Assembly: GCA_964621225.1 (NCBI GenBank)
Contig: CAZULK010000055.1
Coordinates: forward strand, 1-15,885
DNA length: 15,885 nucleotides
Direction: 5' to 3'
Source: CAYNUJ01 sp964621225
GTDB taxonomy: Bacteria > Bacteroidota > Ignavibacteria > Ignavibacteriales > Melioribacteraceae
Shown here: positions 1-7,867 of the stretch, in pieces
How the letters are laid out: each line of letters opens with the position of its first letter
Position numbering within the stretch: the first letter of the stretch is position 1
Program-made: the position numbers and the translations under genes
Notes under the pieces: generated by a model
Seen by the model: the letters and a program-made list of their open reading frames with translations, nothing else
Told to the model about the DNA's origin: nothing
Databases searched by the model: none

Positions 1-345
1 GAAAAAAAATAATTTTTTTCATTTTAATTCCATTTTAGTATCGAAATATGAAGGTCTAATAATTAACAACATCGACCTTATTTAACACATCTATATCAAA
101 AAAATTATTATTTACATTAGGAGAATGTGAAGTAAATGCGTTCAGCCTTCGCCCCGCTTCTGTCAAATGTTCAGGCTTTTTGTTTTTTGGGGAAATATAT
201 TTAATTAAAAATTCCATTGCCGGATTTTTTGTGCAATGTTAACAAATTGAATGAATAAAATCAATGCAAAAAATTATTCCCTTATTTTCCACTTAAACAA
301 TTACTCTTTACAGCAACGCCATAAAAAGTTTTTAACAACCGAACC
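1..345. other. Geneless left-end region (apart from the possible 53-residue ORF)
   Basis: This AT-rich stretch follows the stop of the ligase/GNAT fusion gene and runs to the window edge. The only coding candidate is the short minus-strand frame at 56-217. No convincing Rho-independent terminator for the fusion gene is visible: the AT-only inverted repeats near 1-20 and 322-334 are too weak. A 5-base stem (144-148 with 173-177) followed by a T-rich run would serve plus-strand transcription, but its 24-base loop makes it unconvincing. I see no RNA gene, insertion sequence or repeat array here. Confidence 0.6.
56..217 (-). CDS. Possible small protein of 53 residues, unknown function
   Basis: An ATG-to-TAG frame of 53 codons lies 128 bases downstream of the ligase/GNAT fusion gene and on the same strand. 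The product is hydrophilic, begins MEFLIKYISPKNKK, and contains a central charged stretch (HLTEAGRRLNAF). It has no membrane segment, no signal peptide and no cysteine. In favour of a real gene: base composition rises from AT-rich flanks to a GC-richer centre within the frame, and the residue mix looks protein-like. Against: it is short, has no recognisable Shine-Dalgarno, and resembles no family I know. It could be a chance frame in a 3' flank or a decayed gene end. Confidence 0.25.
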   Translation of the reverse strand: MEFLIKYISPKNKKPEHLTEAGRRLNAFTSHSPNVNNNFFDIDVLNKVDVVNY

Positions 346-3300
346 TTAATCCAATTTTTTAACCAAACCTGAATATTTGGGGGCAACTTTGAAACCGAAC
401 TTATAAAAATATTCCGGACGGAAGAATCCCGTAGTTACATACTTGTACCCCTCACCTTTAGCCCTGTTAAAAAATTCCTTCATCAAACCTTCGCTCACCC
501 CTTTGCGGCGGAAAGCATTCGAAACTACAATCTTTTCCATATGTATTTTTTCTTCGTCCGTACGAATGAAAAATAATCCGCCTATAATAAATCCTCTCTC
601 GGAAATTGCAACCAAAAAATCATGTTCCGGTCTGAAGTTCACCGGAAGGTTTGCATCCATAAAGAGTTTGTGGAGTTTGGCAATCTCTTTTGGCGATATC
701 GGATTTCTGATTGCATAAGGATTCCCATCCACATCGGTTTGCTGTATAACCAAGTTAGTCGATTCTTTTCCGATTACTTTAATATTTACAAATTCCGCGG
801 TATCTTGGGGCCGCAGATGAGGGAAACTCAATCTCGTTAAATAAAACTTCTCTTTATCCGAGCAATATTGTAATACCCCACTTTTCGAAATCATTTCTTG
901 AACCGAAGCGTAGTTCAATTTTTCTTCTTTGAATTTATTTATCAATTCTTCCAATAAACTCCTTATTTTATCGGAAGATTCCGAAAATACGGTTTCTGTA
1001 AAAAATCTCAGTCGCACGGCGGGATAGTTTTCTTCCAACAGTGTAAGGTTGTAAGTGTCGTATAATTCGGTAAGCATTTGAGCACAGACTTCCGGCTCGG
1101 CGGATTTATTCAAATTAAACCAACGGTGATATCGTTTGATTGCAAAAAACAATTGTTTGGGAATATATCCCTTTGTTTTCATTTTGCCTAAATATTCGTC
1201 CAAGCGGGAGGAAGCAATTTTCCAATCAGCATCCGAGGATTCACTAATTTCATTCAATAATTTATTTAACAATTCTATTCCCTGTTCAAAACCAATGCAA
1301 TTAATAAATCCCGAAAAGATATAGTACCATACCGATTCCCTTTTTAAGAATTCATATTCTGCGAAAGAATCGGCGACAAACTTTTTATAAAAATTCATGA
1401 ACAATTGAGTCAAATTCTCAAAAGGAATTCTTTTGGAAAGCGAAATGACTTTAGTACCGTGTTGATAATCGTGCGGGGGCACAATAAAATTATCCGTACT
1501 TGCATCACCAAGTATCAATTTGAAATCTGTCAGTTTCCAAAAATTAAAATATGCGGCAGAAGCATTCCACACAAAGAAAGGGAAAATTCCGTACAATTTT
1601 TGCTTTGTGGTATCGTCAATGAACTTGCTTTCCCTGGCAAGATATTTAGCAACACTTTCGCCGGCAAGATAATTGGCAGTCCAAATGTTATACTCCTTCC
1701 AGAATCCGCCGAAATCTTCCACCAATTCGTGCAAGAAGGAACGAGTGCCGGCAAGTATTAACCAATTTATTTCTTCCAGAATTTCTTTCTCGTCCCCGCC
1801 ATCAATAACGTTAATAAGAATATCGAAAGAACCTTGAAACCGGGTTTGCACCGATGCCCTGTAAATTCTTTTATCCTCCAAATCCCTAACCATACTTATC
1901 CAAATTCCTCCGGGAAGAATATCATTCAATCTTATCAACTTTCCTTTGGAAAAAAGAAATATTGCTTCCCTTAGCAACGGAGTGTTCGTAATTGCTGTAA
2001 TTAATTTTATCTTATCATCCTCGGGCACCATTTCGTCCACTATAATAACATCCTGCCATTCATATTCTTCCCCGGTTTCGGGGTCAACGGCTAAGTTCTG
2101 GTTTTCGCCCAACCAATTTCTGAATGCCATCCTGGCATCTTTCTTATATTCCGCGGCCATTTCAGAAAGTTGGGGGTATTGATGTTGAATTTGATAATTG
2201 GTGTATATCCTCCGTATTTTGTGATACAAAGTAGGATGTTTTTCGGCTAAAGATTTAAGAATGTTGAAAATAGAAACGAAAAGATTTATTTCTTTTATTT
2301 TTCCTTCATTTAACTTTCGATACTCCCTGTTTAACAACGATTCGAATAATTCCAAATTCGTTCTGATATTCCGTTTAGAGGCAAACTTGAAAGCCGTTTC
2401 TTTATCGAAAAGATCGGGCTTGATCAGTAAATATCTTTCTAAAATTGAAATGAAACCTTCACCGCTAAAATGCTCGTCTACCAGCAATACCAGTTTTTTG
2501 AGGAGCTCTTTGTTAGATATAAATTGCGGATGCGAAAGAAGATTAACCGCCAAATAATAGTTAGGAAGTGATTTATCAGAAAGCACTGAATTGATAAAAT
2601 CGAACCCTTTGTTGGCGTAACGAATATCTTCGCATTGGACCACTGTGTAAGCAGAATTGGTTGCACGGAGGGAATATTCTTGCTTTTCTATTGCGTCGCC
2701 TAAAAAGAGAAGTTCCTCCTCGAACATTTCGGGTTCTTCCAAAGTATCGTAAAATTTAATATTGTCCGATGGCCTCGTCTTCCTTGCCCAGGATATCAAA
2801 CCGTCGCCGGTAAATTCAACCAACTTTCTATTGCCCAACCAAAGTACTGGAGTTGTAAGGAGTGCTTGAAAATCCAAATACGCCTTGTTCATCTTATAAA
2901 GAAATGAACCGATTTTAACCAGCTGTTTTTTCGAATCAATCAGTTCAATTGATAAAAATAAGTTCTGCTTTGGAATTGAAATTCCTTTATTATCTGCAGT
3001 CAGGTCACGGCTTAAACATCCTTTTTCCCTAAGGAACCAATTGGGAACGCGTACTTCCAAAATATCAACATAAACGCTGATATAATTTTGCAAATACATG
3101 GAGGATATAACTTCTTCGAAGTTTTTTTCTATCACCCTCCTTTTATAAGTTCCTTTCGGAGTAAGCTCACCATGCTCTAAATCAAAGGGTCTGTCTATGA
3201 TACGGAAATCCAAAATCCTTTCGAAGGGAGCTAAAAATTTATTGATTGAAACTATCATCGAGGAAAAATATTCTTTGCAAGAAACATCATCCATTTTATT

Positions 3301-5076
3301 TAGGTCGACGCTTTCATTTTCGTAATTGGGATAAATAAGCACCGTATTGTAAGGCCGATGATCACCTACCAAAAATACTTGTTTAATAGTTTCGAAATCC
3401 CGGAAGTAATTCTCTATTTTTTGCGGGGCAATAGTTTCCCCTTTTATATTTTTGTAAATCTCTTTCTTTCTATCTATAATTTCAATGAACCCGTCTTCGT
3501 CCATTATCATTATATCCCCGGTTGCAAACCAACCATCTTCAAACACTTCCTCTTTAGGTTGATTGAAATAGCCCGCCATTACATACTCACCTTTTATGAG
3601 TAGTTCACCGTCATCTGCAAGTTTAATTTGAATTCCGGGTAATGCGGAACCGAGCGAATTGTATTTGTATTTTCCCGGAGGAGTCATGGTTATTCCACCG
3701 GTAGCTTCGGTCATTCCGAATCCACTCATCAATTCAATTCCGTAGCGTTGGAAGAATTGAAATATTTCAGGAGGTAGAAACCCCGCAGCCGAAAGACCGA
3801 ACCTCAATTCTCCTCCGGTAACATCCTTTACTACGGAATCAATTTTTTCATCGGGGTCTAATTCAACATTAACATGCGAAGAAATATAGTCGTAAATCTG
3901 TATCCATTTTTTCGGAATGCTGATGAATATTGTCGGATGAATTTGCTTCATATTGCTTAGCATTGCATCCACGGAAGGGTTTTCCATAAATGCATATTCC
4001 GCTCCCCAAAAGAACGCACCCATCAATTCCAGGTATCTTCCGAATGTATGAAACAAAGGGAGATAACTTAAAAATCTGTCTTTGTCACCAATTTCCGGTA
4101 AAGCCAAAGCACGGCAAAACCTTTTAAATGTAAGATTCTTGTGGGAAAACATTATTCCCTTTGGCTCGCCGGTAGTACCTGATGTGTACATTATGGTAGC
4201 AATATCATCAACTTCCGGTTTGCGAGTTTCGTATTCCTCTTTCTTCTTCGAATAATCAAGAAACTCTTTCAAAGAAAGGATAGATTTATCTATACTCCTT
4301 CCTTCAATTAAAATAATCTTTTTTACCGAAGGAATTTCTTTTCTAATCTTATTGATTTTATATAACTGCTTCTCATTCTGAACGAAGAGAATCCCGGCTT
4401 TTGTTTCATTCAAAATAAATTTGATGTGATCGCCAACGGAATTGGCCGGAATCATCACGTTAACAATACCGTTTTTCAAACAGGTAAAATCCAACAGAGC
4501 CATTTCCACGCAATTCTCAAGTAGGAAAGCAACTTTTCCATCTTGAGATGAAATTTCTTTTCTCAAAAGGAGTAACGACTTGGAATATCTTTCGACTTCC
4601 TCTCCAACTTTGTTCCAGGATATTCTTTCTTCTTCCCCATGTTTCGGAAGTCTAAAGAATGCCCGGTTTCCGTAGTCCTTTATTCTTTGATCGAAAAGAA
4701 CGGAAAAAGTATAATTACTCTTGTCTATTAACTTGGAAATAAGGTCTGCCCACTTGTTAGCATCTGTAATTTTAACAAGAAAATTACTGTTTCTTATCAA
4801 ATTAAGATAACCATGGATAAGCGTTGGCAATTCATTTTCAAGTAATTTTGTTCCCAAATCATAAACAGCTTTCTCATCCAAATTCGACGCAATTTCATCT
4901 GCCAAATTTGAAGAATAAAGGTTCTCGAAAATATCGCCAACGGTATTGTCGGTTTCATTCATCCGGCTGAGAGATTGAAGAAAATGATTGAAGTCTGAAA
5001 TAAGTTCCGATTTGTCTTCTTGGGAAAGAGCTGCTGCTCCGCTGGAAATTCTGTCTCTAAGTTCGTTTATGTTCAT
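346..5076 (-). CDS. Acyl-CoA synthetase (AMP-forming) fused to a large unknown region and a C-terminal GNAT acetyltransferase
   Basis: This 1576-residue protein has three parts. Residues 1-115 are mostly helical and unassigned. Residues about 117-655 are an ANL-superfamily adenylating domain like long-chain acyl-CoA synthetases, with the phosphate loop YTSGTTGEPKG (297-307), GFGMTEATG (452-460), the ribose-binding Asp in ATGD (D521) and the hinge DRKKE (535-539). It should activate a carboxylic acid to acyl-AMP and then a thioester. The C-terminal lysine motif is atypical (ELTPKGTYKR, 637-646). Residues about 655-1455 match nothing I recognise. Residues about 1460-1576 are a GNAT fold: strand MEKIVV, acetyl-CoA loop RRKGVS (1523-1528) and the FYKFGF end motif (1557-1562). 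No signal peptide or membrane helix is evident, so it is probably cytosolic. The ATG start lies only 15 bases past the citrate synthase terminator, with no clear Shine-Dalgarno. Domain calls are firm; the substrate and combined function are unknown. Confidence 0.9.
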   Translation of the reverse strand: MNINELRDRISSGAAALSQEDKSELISDFNHFLQSLSRMNETDNTVGDIFENLYSSNLADEIASNLDEKAVYDLGTKLLENELPTLIHGYLNLIRNSNFLVKITDANKWADLISKLIDKSNYTFSVLFDQRIKDYGNRAFFRLPKHGEEERISWNKVGEEVERYSKSLLLLRKEISSQDGKVAFLLENCVEMALLDFTCLKNGIVNVMIPANSVGDHIKFILNETKAGILFVQNEKQLYKINKIRKEIPSVKKIILIEGRSIDKSILSLKEFLDYSKKKEEYETRKPEVDDIATIMYTSGTTGEPKGIMFSHKNLTFKRFCRALALPEIGDKDRFLSYLPLFHTFGRYLELMGAFFWGAEYAFMENPSVDAMLSNMKQIHPTIFISIPKKWIQIYDYISSHVNVELDPDEKIDSVVKDVTGGELRFGLSAAGFLPPEIFQFFQRYGIELMSGFGMTEATGGITMTPPGKYKYNSLGSALPGIQIKLADDGELLIKGEYVMAGYFNQPKEEVFEDGWFATGDIMIMDEDGFIEIIDRKKEIYKNIKGETIAPQKIENYFRDFETIKQVFLVGDHRPYNTVLIYPNYENESVDLNKMDDVSCKEYFSSMIVSINKFLAPFERILDFRIIDRPFDLEHGELTPKGTYKRRVIEKNFEEVISSMYLQNYISVYVDILEVRVPNWFLREKGCLSRDLTADNKGISIPKQNLFLSIELIDSKKQLVKIGSFLYKMNKAYLDFQALLTTPVLWLGNRKLVEFTGDGLISWARKTRPSDNIKFYDTLEEPEMFEEELLFLGDAIEKQEYSLRATNSAYTVVQCEDIRYANKGFDFINSVLSDKSLPNYYLAVNLLSHPQFISNKELLKKLVLLVDEHFSGEGFISILERYLLIKPDLFDKETAFKFASKRNIRTNLELFESLLNREYRKLNEGKIKEINLFVSIFNILKSLAEKHPTLYHKIRRIYTNYQIQHQYPQLSEMAAEYKKDARMAFRNWLGENQNLAVDPETGEEYEWQDVIIVDEMVPEDDKIKLITAITNTPLLREAIFLFSKGKLIRLNDILPGGIWISMVRDLEDKRIYRASVQTRFQGSFDILINVIDGGDEKEILEEINWLILAGTRSFLHELVEDFGGFWKEYNIWTANYLAGESVAKYLARESKFIDDTTKQKLYGIFPFFVWNASAAYFNFWKLTDFKLILGDASTDNFIVPPHDYQHGTKVISLSKRIPFENLTQLFMNFYKKFVADSFAEYEFLKRESVWYYIFSGFINCIGFEQGIELLNKLLNEISESSDADWKIASSRLDEYLGKMKTKGYIPKQLFFAIKRYHRWFNLNKSAEPEVCAQMLTELYDTYNLTLLEENYPAVRLRFFTETVFSESSDKIRSLLEELINKFKEEKLNYASVQEMISKSGVLQYCSDKEKFYLTRLSFPHLRPQDTAEFVNIKVIGKESTNLVIQQTDVDGNPYAIRNPISPKEIAKLHKLFMDANLPVNFRPEHDFLVAISERGFIIGGLFFIRTDEEKIHMEKIVVSNAFRRKGVSEGLMKEFFNRAKGEGYKYVTTGFFRPEYFYKFGFKVAPKYSGLVKKLD

Positions 5077-5090
5077 TGCAAATCCACAGT

Positions 5091-5131
5091 TAAATAAAAA
5101 GGCTATCTCGAAAATATATCAAGATAGCCTT
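5091..5131 (-). terminator. Rho-independent terminator of citrate synthase
   Basis: A perfect 10-base-pair inverted repeat (arms 5099-5108, AAGGCTATCT, and 5122-5131) encloses a 13-base loop. Read on the minus strand it is followed at once by TTTTTATTTA, the expected U-tract. It begins 26 bases after the citrate synthase stop codon, so it should end that transcript. There is no T-run on the plus-strand side, so it works in one direction. It ends only 15 bases before the ATG of the next minus-strand gene. Confidence 0.85.
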
Positions 5132-5157
5132 GAAAGTTAATTAAATCAAGTGTTTAA

Positions 5158-6462
5158 TTATTTTATTCCCGCTATTTCTTCCATCATATCGGTTGTAATG
5201 GATTTCGGTCTTTCAATTGGATAACCGAGAGCACGATCCCAAACGATGTTTGCACAAACACCGAGGGCTCTTCCCACACCGAAAAGAACAGTGTAGAAAT
5301 CATATTCCCTTACTCCATAGTGCCATTGAATTACACCGCTTTGGGCATCAACATTAGGCCAAGGATTTTTTGCCTTGCCTTGCTCTTGAAGTATCGGTGG
5401 AACAACTTTGTAGAGAATGTCAACATATTTGAAAAGCTCATCATCAGCCAAATGCTTCAGTGAGAATTCCCTTTGAGCTTGGTAACGCGGATCTGTTTTG
5501 CGCAATACCGCATGACCGAATCCGGGAATTACCTGACCGGAATTTAAAGTATCCCAAACGAATTTTTTCATCTCTTCTTCGGTAGGAACTTTGCCTCCCA
5601 TTTTTTCTCTAACGCCTTGAATCCATCTTAATACTTCTTGATTTGCCAACCCATGCAGAGGTCCGGCTAAACCGTTAAGCATAGCAGAAATGGAATAATA
5701 CATATCGGACAGTGCACTAGCCACCAAGTGACCGGTATGAGCACTTACGTTACCGCTCTCATGGTCGCTATGGAGAATGAAATACAATCTTGCCAAATCA
5801 TCATACGGTTTATCGATGCCCATCATGTGAGCAAAGTTGCCGCCCATATCCAAATCGGGATCCGGAGCGATGATATCACCGTCTTTATATTTCCAACGGT
5901 AAATGAAAGCCGCTAGTTGAGGTAAACGTGCGAGAAGATTCATCGCATCCTCATAGGCGGGTTTCCAATAATCCATTTTGTTCAAACCTTCGTGATATTC
6001 TTTTGCGAATACCGATTCTTTTTGCATAGCAACAATTGCAGCAGAAAACATCGCCATAGGATGCGAATCCTTCGGCATTGCTTTTACAACATCGAAAACA
6101 TATTCGGGAACATGTTTTCTGTTACGGAATTCTTCGGCCACTTCCGCAACTTCTGCTTCTGTAGGAATATCTCCTGTTAATAATAGATAGAAAAATCCTT
6201 CAACGTACGGCATCTCGCCGCCGGGAACTTTAGGTAATTTTTCCAATACCTCGGGGATTGTGTATCCTCTGAATCTGATTCCTTCGTAAGGGTCGAGATA
6301 TGAAATATCAGTTGTTAGGCATTTTACTCCTCTCATTCCCCCAATTACTTGAGAAATTTTAACATCACCTACAACTACATCACCATATTCCTTTAATAAT
6401 CTTACCGTTCGGGGGCGCCAGCTTTCAATCTTTGCTCCTAATTTTTCTTTTAAGCCAGACAC
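5158..6462 (-). CDS. gltA: Citrate synthase, eukaryote/mitochondrial-like type
   Basis: This 434-residue enzyme condenses acetyl-CoA and oxaloacetate to citrate at the entry of the TCA cycle, in the cytosol. The sequence follows the mitochondrial-type enzyme closely: LDPYEGIRFRGY near 56-67, LHSDHESGNVSAHTGH (230-245), GPLHGLANQEV (267-277), PGFGHAVLRKTDPRY (313-327) and ERPKS (417-421). The catalytic triad is H270, H317 and D372, matching pig H274, H320 and D375. Substrate-binding arginines R326, R398 and R418 are also in place. The length is that of the mature mitochondrial enzyme plus a short N-terminus. The start is GTG, fixed by a strong upstream Shine-Dalgarno. It stands alone between hpnE (124-base gap) and a terminator. 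The AT-rich gap probably carries its promoter, but I cannot place one with confidence. Confidence 0.97.
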   Translation of the reverse strand: MSGLKEKLGAKIESWRPRTVRLLKEYGDVVVGDVKISQVIGGMRGVKCLTTDISYLDPYEGIRFRGYTIPEVLEKLPKVPGGEMPYVEGFFYLLLTGDIPTEAEVAEVAEEFRNRKHVPEYVFDVVKAMPKDSHPMAMFSAAIVAMQKESVFAKEYHEGLNKMDYWKPAYEDAMNLLARLPQLAAFIYRWKYKDGDIIAPDPDLDMGGNFAHMMGIDKPYDDLARLYFILHSDHESGNVSAHTGHLVASALSDMYYSISAMLNGLAGPLHGLANQEVLRWIQGVREKMGGKVPTEEEMKKFVWDTLNSGQVIPGFGHAVLRKTDPRYQAQREFSLKHLADDELFKYVDILYKVVPPILQEQGKAKNPWPNVDAQSGVIQWHYGVREYDFYTVLFGVGRALGVCANIVWDRALGYPIERPKSITTDMMEEIAGIK

Positions 6463-6466
6463 AGCT

Positions 6467-6476
6467 ACCTCCTTCC
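6467..6476 (-). promoter_or_regulatory. Strong ribosome binding site that fixes the citrate synthase GTG start
   Basis: On the minus strand the ten bases GGAAGGAGGT end four bases before the GTG at 6462. This is a near-ideal Shine-Dalgarno at correct spacing and supports GTG over any internal ATG. It stands out because most other starts in the window show weak or no Shine-Dalgarno and rely on overlaps with the preceding gene. Confidence 0.85.
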
Positions 6477-6586
6477 TTTTTTAATCTTAAATCAAAAATT
6501 TATAATATGAAATTAAACAAAATTTAATAAAAATGGATGTCTTTATTCTATAATTTCGAAGGAAATGTTTACTTTTTGTAAAATAA

Positions 6587-7867
6587 TTATATTTTTTCAA
6601 GAATTTGTTTTGCCGCCATGAATCCGCTCTTTACGGCTCCTTCCATAGTAGAGGGCAATCCAGTGTTTACCCAATCGCCTGCGAATGTGGAGTTCCGGAA
6701 GGGATTACTGAATTTGGCTCTGATTTTATCGCTCGCTAAAGTTGCGGCGAACGCTGCCCTTTTTTCGATAACCAATTTATAATCGTCTATTATATCTTCG
6801 TAAAAGAGGGGGAAATATTCTCTTAGTTCACTAAAAATTTGCCTAGTTAATTTTTCCCTTTCAATGTCAAGCAATTTATCCGAATTGCTTATCACCACGG
6901 AAACATGAGTCCCATGATTGAAAAGCCAATGCATTTTACTATCAATAAAACCGTAAACTTTTTCTTCGAACGGATTGTTTTTAAGCCAAATATGCAAAGT
7001 AAGAATGGAAGGATAAACCAAAGAATTTAGCTGATTCCCGAATGTATTGGGAAATAATTTATCAACTCCATACGAAGGAATTGCAAATACCACATGATCG
7101 AAATCATCTATTTTTCTTTTATTCGTTAATAGGGATTGAATATGTTTACCATCATTTACTACTTGTTGCACCCTTTCGGAGGTATAAACTTTACCGTTAT
7201 TCCTTTCAATAAAGTCGCGGGCAAAATGCACATAGGTGTAGGTTAAATCAGTTTTTGCGAGAACCAAATCGGAAGCTTTTTTCCCTTTGAAAAATATTTC
7301 CAACAAAACCTTTTTGAAAGATTTTACCGAAGCATTTTCCGGTGAAGTATTTAATATACTCTCAACTAAAATTCTCCAAAACTTACTGATTTCTTCTTCA
7401 TCTTGCCCTTCCGACCGCAACCATTGATCGACTGTAATGTTCTTTTTAGCGGAAGGATAAAAAAGTGATGCAAAAGGGAACAGTAATTTATATCTTTTCC
7501 CAACAGGTAAAGCCGAATATTTGAGCAAAGCCATTAACAAATTAAAGGGATAAAATCCGGAGGAAGCGTCAAGTTCTATTTGCCGGCCGCCATTTTCAAC
7601 AAATGTAATCTTCATCGGGGAAATTCTTTCCAAATTCCTAGTGGCACCTATCATCTCGAAAAATTTCAATGTATAGCGGTAGCATCCCATCATTAAATGC
7701 TGTCCGTTATCAACGAACTGATCTTTCTTTTCATAATTGAATGAAGAAGCTCTTCCCCCTAATTTGGGTGAAGCTTCTAATAATTCAATCTTATATCCTT
7801 CTTTGGAAAGCAGGCATGCTGTAGTTAACCCGGCGAGCCCCCCGCCAACAACAATAATTTTTTTCAT
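6587..7867 (-). CDS. hpnE: Hydroxysqualene dehydroxylase (FAD-dependent)
   Basis: This 426-residue flavoenzyme belongs to the HpnE branch of the phytoene desaturase-like amine oxidoreductases. It reductively removes the hydroxyl of hydroxysqualene to give squalene, the last HpnCDE step. Visible features are the N-terminal dinucleotide fold VVGGGLAGL (6-14) with the acidic FAD-ribose residue E31 and LGGRASS (36-42); the family-typical DNGQHLMMGCYRYT (53-66); and the C-terminal FAD motif TFAGDWVNTGLPSTMEGAV (394-412). I start at the ATG at 7867, which overlaps the hpnD stop as TGATG; a TTG one codon earlier is possible but less likely. No terminator is evident before the citrate synthase promoter region. 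The two upstream partner genes make the HpnE assignment stronger than a generic desaturase call. Confidence 0.93.
   Translation of the reverse strand: MKKIIVVGGGLAGLTTACLLSKEGYKIELLEASPKLGGRASSFNYEKKDQFVDNGQHLMMGCYRYTLKFFEMIGATRNLERISPMKITFVENGGRQIELDASSGFYPFNLLMALLKYSALPVGKRYKLLFPFASLFYPSAKKNITVDQWLRSEGQDEEEISKFWRILVESILNTSPENASVKSFKKVLLEIFFKGKKASDLVLAKTDLTYTYVHFARDFIERNNGKVYTSERVQQVVNDGKHIQSLLTNKRKIDDFDHVVFAIPSYGVDKLFPNTFGNQLNSLVYPSILTLHIWLKNNPFEEKVYGFIDSKMHWLFNHGTHVSVVISNSDKLLDIEREKLTRQIFSELREYFPLFYEDIIDDYKLVIEKRAAFAATLASDKIRAKFSNPFRNSTFAGDWVNTGLPSTMEGAVKSGFMAAKQILEKI

Noticed and set aside
1..20. Inverted repeat of A-run and T-run at the left edge
   Set aside because: Almost pure A/T pairing with low predicted stability, and easily a by-product of local AT richness.
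144..187. Possible plus-strand terminator: 5-base stem (144-148 with 173-177) followed by a T-rich run
   Set aside because: The stem is only five pairs with a 24-base loop, and no plus-strand gene precedes it in the window.
1405..1761. 118-codon plus-strand frame opposite the fusion gene
   Set aside because: It lies wholly within the antisense of a well-supported gene, with no recognisable motif or ribosome site; the same holds for the other plus-strand frames across the window.
6502..6507. TATTAT on the minus strand as a -10 box for citrate synthase
   Set aside because: The gap is so AT-rich that such hexamers arise by chance, and no matching -35 at proper spacing is visible.
6553..6582. 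Two small hairpins (6553-6566 and 6568-6582) after hpnE as a possible terminator
   Set aside because: Each has only a five-pair AT-rich stem and neither is followed by a T-run on the minus strand.
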